A DNA stretch of 59,094 nt from Halomonas rhizosphaerae. Lineage in GTDB: Bacteria > Pseudomonadota > Gammaproteobacteria > Pseudomonadales > Halomonadaceae. The stretch is from positions 1 to 59,094 of the forward strand of contig NZ_JASCQP010000002.1 in NCBI RefSeq assembly GCF_030010555.1, written 5' to 3'. Positions 51,446 through 59,094 of the stretch are shown here, in pieces; position 1 is the stretch's first letter; every line of letters begins with the position of its first letter. Below the pieces are notes generated by a model. That model saw only the letters and a list, made by a program, of their open reading frames with translations. It was not told the origin of the DNA and did not search any database. The translations under genes and the position numbers were made by a program.

Positions 51446-53644
51446 TCAGCCATAGGCCAGGTTCGGCAGCCAGGTCACCAGCGCCGGGAAGAGGATCACC
51501 AGCAGCAGTCCCACCGCCTGGATCCCCAGGAAGGGGAAGGAGGAGCGGAAGATCTGCGCCATGGTGATATGCGGCGGACAGACGCCCTTGATGTAGAAGA
51601 GCGCATAGCCGAACGGCGGGCTGAGGAAGGACATCTGCATGTTGACCAGGTAGATGACGCCGAACCACAGCGAGACATCGGCAGGGTCGACGCCGGGCAG
51701 GCCGAACACGCCGTCGAAGGTGAGACCCTTGATCAGCGGCACGAAGATCGGCACCGCCAGCAGCAGGATGCCCACCCAGTCGAGGAACATGCCCAGGGCC
51801 ACCAGCAGCACCATCATCAGGGCCAGCACCGCATAGGGGCCGAGGCCCGCGCCGGAGATCAGCTCCTGCACGAAGGTCTGGCCGCCCTGCAGGATATAGA
51901 AGCCGACGAAGATGCTGGCACCGAAGATGATCCACATCACCATCGCCGAGGCGACCAGAGTGGTCATGCAGGCGGCATGCAGGTTGGGCCAGGTGAGGCG
52001 CTTGTGCATCGCGGCCACCACCAGGGCGCCGAAGGTACCGATGCCGGCCGCCTCCACCGGGGTGGCGATGCCGGTGAAGATGATGCCCAGCACCAGTACC
52101 ACCAGGACGATCGGTGCCAGCATATTGCGCAGCAGGCGCAGCTTCTCCTTCATGTCGACCCGGTCCTCGACCGGCATCGGCGGCGCCATCTTGACGTTCA
52201 GGGTGCCGCGCATCCAGCAGTAGAAGCCGTACATGAAGGCCAGCAGCAGGCCGGGGATCAGCGAGCCCAGGTAGAGCTCGCCCACCGACTGCTGGGCAAT
52301 GACGCCGTAGATGATGGCGAGTATCGACGGCGGGATCAGGATACCCAGGGTGCCGCCGGCCATGATCGAACCGATGGCGATCTCCGGGTCGTAGTTACGC
52401 TTGAGCATCGCCGGCAGGGCGATCAGGCCCATGGTCACCACCGCGGCCCCGATCACGCCCACCATGGCGGCCAGCAGCGTGGAGGCGATGACGGTGGCGA
52501 TGGCCAGGCCCGCCTTGAGGCCGCCCATCCACTTGTAGACGACGTCGAACAGCTCCTCGATGATGCCCGCCTTCTCCAGCACCGAGGCCATGAAGATGAA
52601 CAGCGGGATGGCCGAGAGCTGGTAGTTGGTCATCATCGGGAAGATGCGCGAGGGCATCAGGTTGAGCATGTCCTGGGTGCCGACCAGGTAGAGGAAGCAG
52701 ACCCCCAGGCCGCCGGTGACGAAGGCCAGCGGAAGGCCCGCCACCAGCACCACCATCAGGGTGCCGAACATCACCAGGGTCAGGCCACCGATGCCCACGT
52801 TGGCCAGGGCTCCCTCGAGGCTGCCCGCCAGGCTCTCGTAGTCGGTGGTGGCGATGTTGACCATCTCGAACAGGGTCCACGCCGCCAGGATGGCCCCCGC
52901 CGCGACCAGCAGGGTGGAGAAGGTGCGGCTGCCGTCATGCATCCGACGATGGTGCCGGAAGGCCTGGAAGTCGCGGATCAGCTGGGCGATGCCCTGGAGC
53001 AGCAGCAGCAGCGCGCCGAAGAAGAGCATGAACTTCACCGGGTAGAACTGTATCGCCCACTCGGTGAAGGAGGTCTCGTTGGCGTAGCTTGAGCCGAAGA
53101 AGAAGCGGTCGCTCACCGATTGTGAGAAGAACTTCCATCCGGTCACCAGCAGGGCGAGGGTGAAGATGAAGAAGAACACCGAGGTCAGCAGGTCCAGCGC
53201 CGCCTTGTTCACCGGCCTGGCCCGCGTGTAGAGGATGTCCACACGCACGTGCCCACCCTCGCGCAGGGCGAAGGCCCCGGCGATAAGGTACTGCATGCCG
53301 AACATCAGGGTCATCGATTCGTGGGCCCAGTTGGTCGGCGAGTTGAAGGCATAGCGCATCAGCACTTCGTAGGCGAAGACGAAGGGGGCGATCAGCGCCC
53401 AGTAGGCCACGTAGCGGCCGAAGAACCCGGAAATGCGATCGATAACGGCGGTGAACAGGTTGCCGGGGGGCTGGTAGGCGACCTCGGCGGCCTCGCCGGC
53501 GGGGATCTCGGCGGTGTCACCGCCGCTGATGGTGCCGCCGCGGCGGAAGCTGCGGTCGACGAGCAACATCACCACGAGGGGCAGGAAGAACAGTACCGAC
53601 CAGTAGAGCCAGTGCGGCAGAACGAAATTGATCTCAAGATTCAT
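51446..53644 (-). CDS. TRAP transporter, fused small and large membrane subunits (DctQM)
   Basis: A 732-residue carrier subunit in which the 4-helix DctQ-like part (about residues 70-230) is joined to the 12-helix DctM-like part (about 255-730). DctQ shows RYAFNSPTNWAHESMTLMFG. DctM shows the usual GLPLAFVTGGLGVCFLY, PLFIFMASVLEKAGIIEELF, GAAVVTMGLIALPAMLKRNY, GSIMAGGTLGILIPPSILAI and TPVEAAGIGTFGALVVAAM. Fused forms serve the 4-chloromannitol/lactate/keto-acid (DctPQM, TAXI-unrelated) branch. It imports an organic acid with sodium together with the binding protein encoded 144 bases upstream. GGAGGAG precedes the start. The substrate is not decided by sequence. Confidence 0.92.
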   Translation of the reverse strand: MNLEINFVLPHWLYWSVLFFLPLVVMLLVDRSFRRGGTISGGDTAEIPAGEAAEVAYQPPGNLFTAVIDRISGFFGRYVAYWALIAPFVFAYEVLMRYAFNSPTNWAHESMTLMFGMQYLIAGAFALREGGHVRVDILYTRARPVNKAALDLLTSVFFFIFTLALLVTGWKFFSQSVSDRFFFGSSYANETSFTEWAIQFYPVKFMLFFGALLLLLQGIAQLIRDFQAFRHHRRMHDGSRTFSTLLVAAGAILAAWTLFEMVNIATTDYESLAGSLEGALANVGIGGLTLVMFGTLMVVLVAGLPLAFVTGGLGVCFLYLVGTQDMLNLMPSRIFPMMTNYQLSAIPLFIFMASVLEKAGIIEELFDVVYKWMGGLKAGLAIATVIASTLLAAMVGVIGAAVVTMGLIALPAMLKRNYDPEIAIGSIMAGGTLGILIPPSILAIIYGVIAQQSVGELYLGSLIPGLLLAFMYGFYCWMRGTLNVKMAPPMPVEDRVDMKEKLRLLRNMLAPIVLVVLVLGIIFTGIATPVEAAGIGTFGALVVAAMHKRLTWPNLHAACMTTLVASAMVMWIIFGASIFVGFYILQGGQTFVQELISGAGLGPYAVLALMMVLLVALGMFLDWVGILLLAVPIFVPLIKGLTFDGVFGLPGVDPADVSLWFGVIYLVNMQMSFLSPPFGYALFYIKGVCPPHITMAQIFRSSFPFLGIQAVGLLLVILFPALVTWLPNLAYG

Positions 53645-53661
53645 GGAAACTCCTCCGCGAT

Positions 53662-53683
53662 ACCATCGCCTCCCGGCGATGGT
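53662..53683 (-). terminator. Intercistronic hairpin between the TRAP genes
   Basis: ACCATCGCC pairs with GGCGATGGT around TCCC, in the 144-base gap after the binding-protein gene. Such hairpins often let the binding-protein mRNA accumulate above that of the membrane subunit. Confidence 0.5.
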
Positions 53684-53788
53684 GACGGATCATCGAGCCG
53701 ACGGGATGCGGGATTGAGAGTTGTGCCCTATGCAAACCGGGCGCTGCGGCCCTCGGCCGACAACACCCGGAGTGGTCGAGCAGACGGG

Positions 53789-54958
53789 TCAGACGTTGAG
53801 TTCGTAGTCCTTGATGTCGTCCTCGGTGATCAGCGCCACCGCGGGGTCCATCATGGTGTCGAGATGCACCTTGAAGAGCCGCGCGGCATCCGGGTCCTTG
53901 TTGGCCCACTTGAACCACAGCGGGATGGCGACCTCGCGGAAGCGGGTGGCATCCTCCTCGGAGAGGTGGATGATCTCCACGCCCTTCTCGCGGTACTTGG
54001 GCCAGGCCTCGGCGTTGGCCTTCTGGATCGCCGCATAGTGCTCCCGGGAGTAGGCCGCCACCAGGTCGTGCATCAGGTCCTGGGTCTGGGAGGACATCCG
54101 CTCGAAGATGCGACGGCTGACGGCGATGTCCATCAGGTCGACGGACTGGTGCAGGCAGGGCGTGGAGGGCGGCCCCATGATGATGTAGTCGGCCACCTGC
54201 CAGAAGCCCAGCTCGTAGTTGACCGCGGCACCGGTGAAGTCGGCGGCATCGATGGTGCCCTTCTCCAGGGCCGGATAGACCTCGGAACCCGGCAGCAGGG
54301 TGGTTCGGGCGCCCACGGCGGCGAAGGTCTCGGCGACGATGCCCCCGGGCATGCGGAGCTTGATACCGTCGAAGTCATCGAAGCTGCGCAGCGGCTTCTT
54401 GGAGTGGATCAGGTTCAGGTCATGGTGGACATAGCCCAACAGTTCCTGGCCCTGCTTGCGGTAGAGGTCCTTGGCGATGTCGAAGCCACCGTAGGCGCCA
54501 AACATCATGTCCCACTGGTGGGGCAGCGACAGGCCCATGGGGAAGGCGGTGAGGAACACGCCGGCCGGCATCTTGCCGGCCCAGTAGACGGTGAACCAGT
54601 TCTGGCCATCGAGCACGTTGTTGCGCACGGCATCGGCGACCTCGAAGGCACCGGCCACGGCCCCGGCGGGGAAGGGCTCGATGTTGACCTCGCCGCTGGT
54701 CGCCTCGGCGACGCCCTTGGCCCAGGCCTCGAAGGTGCGATAGCCGACGGTACCCGGCTGCCAGGAGGACTGCATGCGGATGCGGATGCCCTCCTGCGCC
54801 TGGACGTTGCCGATCCAGGGGGCCGCCACGGCCGCCGCCGACCCGACGGCCGCGGCCTTCAGGAAGTTACGCCGGCTCGGGGTCTTGAACTCCTTGAGGA
54901 CTTTCGTGTTGTCGTTGTCGACGGAAGAGATGCTTGACGGCTGCTTGTCGTCTTGCAT
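53789..54958 (-). CDS. TRAP transporter substrate-binding protein (DctP family) with Tat signal
   Basis: A 389-residue periplasmic protein. The start at 54,958 with GGAG eight bases upstream gives a twin-arginine signal: SRRNFLKAAAVGSAAAVAAP followed by WIGNVQA. The mature part begins GIRIRMQSSWQPGTVGYRTF and shows TRAP DctP stretches: VNIEPFPAGAVAGAFEVADA, LRMPGGIVAETFAAVGARTT and KGTIDAADFTGAAVNYELGF, with the family Arg (KLRMPGG) that pins the carboxylate of the substrate. The 2-oxo acid/lactate-binding branch (TakP-like, often a calcium-lactate or keto-acid binder) fits best. It is the first gene of the TRAP operon; the 420 bases upstream are shared with a divergent exporter. Confidence 0.9.
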   Translation of the reverse strand: MQDDKQPSSISSVDNDNTKVLKEFKTPSRRNFLKAAAVGSAAAVAAPWIGNVQAQEGIRIRMQSSWQPGTVGYRTFEAWAKGVAEATSGEVNIEPFPAGAVAGAFEVADAVRNNVLDGQNWFTVYWAGKMPAGVFLTAFPMGLSLPHQWDMMFGAYGGFDIAKDLYRKQGQELLGYVHHDLNLIHSKKPLRSFDDFDGIKLRMPGGIVAETFAAVGARTTLLPGSEVYPALEKGTIDAADFTGAAVNYELGFWQVADYIIMGPPSTPCLHQSVDLMDIAVSRRIFERMSSQTQDLMHDLVAAYSREHYAAIQKANAEAWPKYREKGVEIIHLSEEDATRFREVAIPLWFKWANKDPDAARLFKVHLDTMMDPAVALITEDDIKDYELNV

Positions 54959-55381
54959 GTCATGGACTCCTGGTTGGGTCGCGAGCCCGCACTCATATGA
55001 GCGGGCATCAACGGGATCTTGTTGTTTTCCTCCCTGCGCCATCTCGCGTGCCTGCTCGTTCTGGCGACCGACCGGCACGCAGGGCCCGCTATCCTTATGG
55101 GCCTCAGGGAAGATTCCATATATCTGGAAACGTCTTCCATGGCGAAAGCTAGCGAAAAGCCGCCCCCCGGCCAATAGCGACTTTCAACGCAAGCCGCCGT
55201 CGGACATTGGTCAGACCAAGCGTTCACGCGTGGCAAGACCCTGTCTATTCAGGCAAAATCATGGTCTTACCAATTTTCCGGCGTCGCCGCGTCTACTACC
55301 AAAGCACGAGCCGCGAGGGTGGCATCCCGTGCCACGGGCCGCGATGATGCCCCCACCCCCTGACCCTGGAAGCCCTTTGCC
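54959..55381. other. Divergent promoter region of the TRAP operon and the DMT gene
   Basis: No gene is supported in these 423 bases. Open frames that extend the TRAP gene upstream lack ribosome sites. An AT-rich patch near 55,115-55,140 with TTCCATATATCTGGAA contains an imperfect palindrome and could be an operator. No clear sigma-54 site was found. Confidence 0.45.
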
Positions 55382-56305
55382 ATGACATCGGAACGTCACC
55401 GCCAGTCCTGGCTGGCTGCCATGCCCATCCTCTTCGTGGCGCTGTGGAGCACCGGCTTCATCGGCGCCAAGTTCGGCCTGCCCCATGCCGAGCCCTTCAC
55501 CTTCCTGTTCGTGCGCTTCGTGCTGACCCTGGCCCTGCTGGTCCCGCTGGTCGTGCTGCTGCGAGCGGGCTGGCCACAGGGGCCCCGGCTGTGGGGGCAT
55601 ATCGCCATCTCCGGCCTGCTGGTCCACGGGGCCTACCTGGGCGGCGTCTTCTACGGCATCTACCAGGGCATGCCGGCGGGCCTGGCCGCACTGCTGGTGG
55701 GGCTGCAGCCACTGCTGACCGCCGGGCTTGCCGGTCCCCTGCTGGGCGAGCGGCTGGGGCGCCTGCAGTGGCTGGGACTGGTGATGGGGCTCGTCGGCAT
55801 CGCCCTGGTGCTGGGCGGCAAGCTCGACCCGGGCGAGATGCTGTTCCAGGGGTTCGGTCTCGGGGCGCTGGCCAGCGTAACGGTGGCGCTGGTCGGCATC
55901 TCGCTGGGCACCCTCTACCAGAAGCGGTTCTGCACCGGCATGCCGCTGCTCTCCGGCACCGTGGTGCAGTATCTCGGTGCCGGGACGCTGCTGGGCCTGG
56001 GCGCCCTGCTGTTCGAGACCAGGGAGATCGACTGGGCGCCCACCTTCCTGCTGACCCTGGCCTGGCTGGTGCTGGTGCTCTCCATCTCCGCCATCCTGCT
56101 GCTGATGGCACTGATCAAGCGCGGCGAGGCGTCGCGGGTGGCCAGCCTCTTCTATCTGGTCCCGCCGGTGACGGCGCTGGAGGCGTGGTGGCTGTTCGAC
56201 GAGCGCCTGCCGCCCTTGTCGCTTGCCGGCATGGCCATCGCCATCGCCGGCGTGGTGCTGGTGGTGAGAAGCGGGCCCGGCAGCCCTCAGAGCCGCTCGA
56301 GATAG
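55382..56305 (+). CDS. DMT-superfamily EamA-type transporter
   Basis: A 307-residue inner-membrane protein with ten helices in two EamA repeats (about residues 12-145 and 160-300). The start shows WLAAMPILFVALWSTGFIGA then KFGLPHAEPFTFLFVRF, and the second repeat has GISLGTLYQKRFCTGMPLLS and ASLFYLVPPVTALEAWWLFD then ERLPPLSLAGMAIAIAGV. Members export amino acids or metabolites, as in RhtA or YdcZ-like carriers. No ribosome site stands out (CCTGGAAGCC). It overlaps mtgA tail to tail by 19 bases. The substrate is unknown. Confidence 0.88.
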   Translation: MTSERHRQSWLAAMPILFVALWSTGFIGAKFGLPHAEPFTFLFVRFVLTLALLVPLVVLLRAGWPQGPRLWGHIAISGLLVHGAYLGGVFYGIYQGMPAGLAALLVGLQPLLTAGLAGPLLGERLGRLQWLGLVMGLVGIALVLGGKLDPGEMLFQGFGLGALASVTVALVGISLGTLYQKRFCTGMPLLSGTVVQYLGAGTLLGLGALLFETREIDWAPTFLLTLAWLVLVLSISAILLLMALIKRGEASRVASLFYLVPPVTALEAWWLFDERLPPLSLAGMAIAIAGVVLVVRSGPGSPQSRSR

Positions 56306-56988
56306 CCGGTGCCGCCGAGGTTGCGCATCTGCTGGCGGATCCAGGCGCTGCGCCGCTCCACCTGGGGGCCGGGGCGCGCCGCATCACGGCCGCGGGGGTC
56401 GGGCAGGATCGCCGCCAGCCGGCTGGCCTGGGCCTCGCTGAGCTGGCCGGCGGCGACGCCGAAGTAGTGGCGTGAGGCGGCCTCGAGGCCGAACACCCCG
56501 CTGTCCCACTCGACGATGTTGAGGTAGACCTCAAGGATGCGCTGCTTGGGCCACAGCCCCTCGATCAGCAGGGTGAACCAGGCCTCCAGCCCCTTGCGCA
56601 CCCAGCTGCGCCCGGTCCACAGGAAGAGGTTCTTGGCGGTCTGCTGGCTGATGGTGCTGGCCCCGCGCAGGCGCCCCCCGTTGCGGCTGGCCTCCCAGGC
56701 GCGGCGCATCTCGCCCAGATCGAAGCCGTGATGGAGCGGGAAGCGCTGGTCCTCGGCGGCGATCACCGCCAGCTTGGCGTGGTCGGAGAGGCGTTGCCAG
56801 GGCTGCCACTGGTGGCGGATGTCGAGGGATTCCCCGGCGATCCAGGACTGGACCTTGCGCTCCACCATCACCATGGAGCCGAACACCGGCACCACGCGAA
56901 GCAGCAGCACCAGCACCAGGGAACACACCACGAAGCCCAGCAGGGTACGCCACAGCACCCGCCAGGCCCGCTGCCGCCACTCCCTCAT
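56287..56988 (-). CDS. mtgA: Monofunctional peptidoglycan glycosyltransferase MtgA
   Basis: A 233-residue GT51 enzyme that polymerises lipid II into glycan strands. A membrane anchor lies at residues 13-32 (TLLGFVVCSLVLVLLLRVV). The family motifs follow in order: VIAAEDQRFPLHHGFDLGEM with the catalytic Glu, GASTISQQTAKNLFLWTGRS then WVRKGLEAW, ILEVYLNIVEWDSGVFGLEA and EAQASRLAAILPDP. There is no transpeptidase domain. The ATG at 56,988 gives the normal length; an upstream in-frame start would add a 31-residue arginine-rich front with no ribosome site. The last 19 bases overlap the end of the DMT gene on the other strand. Confidence 0.93.
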   Translation of the reverse strand: MREWRQRAWRVLWRTLLGFVVCSLVLVLLLRVVPVFGSMVMVERKVQSWIAGESLDIRHQWQPWQRLSDHAKLAVIAAEDQRFPLHHGFDLGEMRRAWEASRNGGRLRGASTISQQTAKNLFLWTGRSWVRKGLEAWFTLLIEGLWPKQRILEVYLNIVEWDSGVFGLEAASRHYFGVAAGQLSEAQASRLAAILPDPRGRDAARPGPQVERRSAWIRQQMRNLGGTGYLERL

Positions 56989-57050
56989 TGCGTGTCTCGC
57001 TCGGCCATGGGCTCCCCTCGCCGCTCGGTGAATGCCGCCAGTATAACGAC

Positions 57051-57074
57051 GCTGCCTCCCCGAAGGGAGGCAGC
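57051..57074 (-). terminator. Hairpin after frmB
   Basis: GCTGCCTCCC pairs perfectly with GGGAGGCAGC around CGAA, a stable tetraloop. It follows the minus-strand frmB stop by 30 bases. There is no long T-run on either strand. Confidence 0.65.
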
Positions 57075-57103
57075 CTGTCATCCTGGTGCGGGCATGCGCC
57101 CGC

Positions 57104-57958
57104 TCAGCGCTTGTTCAGTCGTTCGGCGTGGTAGCGCAGGTGCTCCTCGATGAAGGTGGCGATGAAGAAGTAGCTGTGGTCATAGCCCGGCTGGCGCCGC
57201 AGGGTCAGCGGGTGGTCATGCTCGGCGCATACCGCCTCGAGCCGCTCGGGGCAGAGCTGCTCCTCGAGGAAGTCGTCGGCCTCGCCCTGGTCAATGAACA
57301 GCGGCTGGCTCGAGGCCCCGCGGGCCACCAGTTCGCAGGCATCGTACTGGGTCCAGAGGCCGCGGTCCTCCCCCAGGTAGCCGGAGAAGGCCTTCTGCCC
57401 CCAGGGGCACTCGCTGGGATTGACGACCGGCGCGAAGGCCGATACCGAGCGGTAGTGCCCGGGACGGCGCAGGGCCATCACCAGGGCACCGTGTCCGCCC
57501 ATGGAGTGGCCGCTGATCGACTCTCGGCCGTTGACCGGGAAGTGCTGGCGCACCACCGAGGGCAGCTCCTCGGCCACGTAGTCATACATGCGATAGTGCT
57601 TCTTCCAGGGCTCCCGGGTGGCATTGACGTAGAAGCCGGCGCCGCTGCCGAAGTCGTAGCTGTCATCCTCGCCCGGCAGGTCGGTGCCCCGCGGGCTGGT
57701 ATCCGGACAGACGATGGCGATGCCGAGCTCGGCGGCAACCCCATGGGCGCCGGCCTTCTGCATGAAGTTCTCGTCGGTGCAGGTCAGCCCGGAGAGCCAC
57801 CACAGCAGCGGTACCCGACCGGCCTCGGCCTGGGGCGGCAGGTAGATGGAGAAGGTCATCTCGCAGTCCAGTGCCCGGGAGCGGTGGCGATAGCGCTTGT
57901 GCCAGCCACCGAAGCTCTTGTTGGCCGAGACCAGTTCGAGGTGTTCGGTCATGGTCAT
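57104..57958 (-). CDS. frmB: S-formylglutathione hydrolase
   Basis: A 284-residue esterase-D-type alpha/beta hydrolase. It splits S-formylglutathione into formate and glutathione, the second step of glutathione-dependent formaldehyde detoxification. The nucleophile Ser152 is in SISGHSMGGHGALVMAL, the acid lies in FIDQGEADDFL and the base in GYDHSYFFIATFIEEHLRYH. The oxyanion part is LLWWLSGLTCTDENFMQKAG. It follows frmA by 24 bases on the same strand, and GGAG lies about eight bases before the start. Length and motifs are normal. The cognate repressor FrmR is not in the window. Confidence 0.95.
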   Translation of the reverse strand: MTMTEHLELVSANKSFGGWHKRYRHRSRALDCEMTFSIYLPPQAEAGRVPLLWWLSGLTCTDENFMQKAGAHGVAAELGIAIVCPDTSPRGTDLPGEDDSYDFGSGAGFYVNATREPWKKHYRMYDYVAEELPSVVRQHFPVNGRESISGHSMGGHGALVMALRRPGHYRSVSAFAPVVNPSECPWGQKAFSGYLGEDRGLWTQYDACELVARGASSQPLFIDQGEADDFLEEQLCPERLEAVCAEHDHPLTLRRQPGYDHSYFFIATFIEEHLRYHAERLNKR

Positions 57959-57982
57959 GGTGTCAGGCTCCTGATCGATGGC

Positions 57983-59092
<1,110 letters not shown>

Positions 59093-59094
59093 GG

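Noticed and set aside
55318..55333. Sigma-54 promoter upstream of the TRAP operon
   Set aside because: TGGCACGGGATGC on the minus strand resembles the consensus, but the GG to GC distance is one base short and it lies about 360 bases from the gene start.
55318..55381. N-terminal extension or leader peptide before the DMT gene
   Set aside because: No start codon with a ribosome site leads into the frame, and the transporter is complete without it.

Overview
The window looks like a chromosome segment of a halophilic gammaproteobacterium, most likely Halomonas or a close relative in the Halomonadaceae. The basis is the GC-rich, acidic-protein backbone; an osmolyte uptake locus (ProVWX-type ABC transporter, BCCT carrier with its own universal stress protein, fused TRAP carrier); and the family resemblance of the housekeeping proteins. 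The genus is an inference.

There are two parts. Positions 1 to about 25,393 are an accessory island: lower GC, many small unrecognised genes, and layers of decayed insertion sequences (IS256 inside IS1380, IS3, IS5 pieces, IS21 beside an IS3 fragment, IS481). Its most notable unit is a three-gene block at 17,172-22,514 (minus strand). It matches the gamma-mobile-trio recombinases GmtY and GmtZ plus GmtX, a recently recognised kind of mobile island whose cargo is often defensive or offensive. The likely cargo left of it includes a LuxR/CsgD-like regulator, a ferritin-like protein, two membrane-anchored periplasmic proteins, a lipocalin-like protein, an orphan MbcA/ParS-type antitoxin, a VapB antitoxin gene broken by one stop codon, and several small acidic orphans. 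A serine resolvase with clustered GCTCA motifs upstream lies on the right. The island ends at a CAT-anticodon tRNA gene cut in its T loop, next to a complete but divergent tRNA with the same anticodon.

From 25,394 the sequence is ordinary dense chromosome. First is a Fur-controlled siderophore-iron locus: FhuF-type reductase, TonB-dependent receptor, ABC exporter-like protein and FhuCDB, with three visible Fur boxes. Then come a PRC-barrel protein, an AEC permease, a PQQ-type sugar dehydrogenase, a histidine kinase with an NtrC-type sigma-54 activator, and two low-complexity exported proteins. An osmoprotection block (proVWX with an upstream palindrome, USP and BCCT) follows. Last are a cNMP/CBS/DUF294 protein with an exonuclease, a DUF4168 protein, a TRAP transporter, a DMT exporter, MtgA, and the glutathione-dependent formaldehyde detoxification pair frmB-frmA, which closes the window with frmA complete.

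No CRISPR array, rRNA or replication origin was seen. The best candidates for something undescribed are in the island cargo: the gene sitting in the toxin position behind the broken vapB, a paired upstream element shared by two cargo regions, and the small unrecognised proteins.
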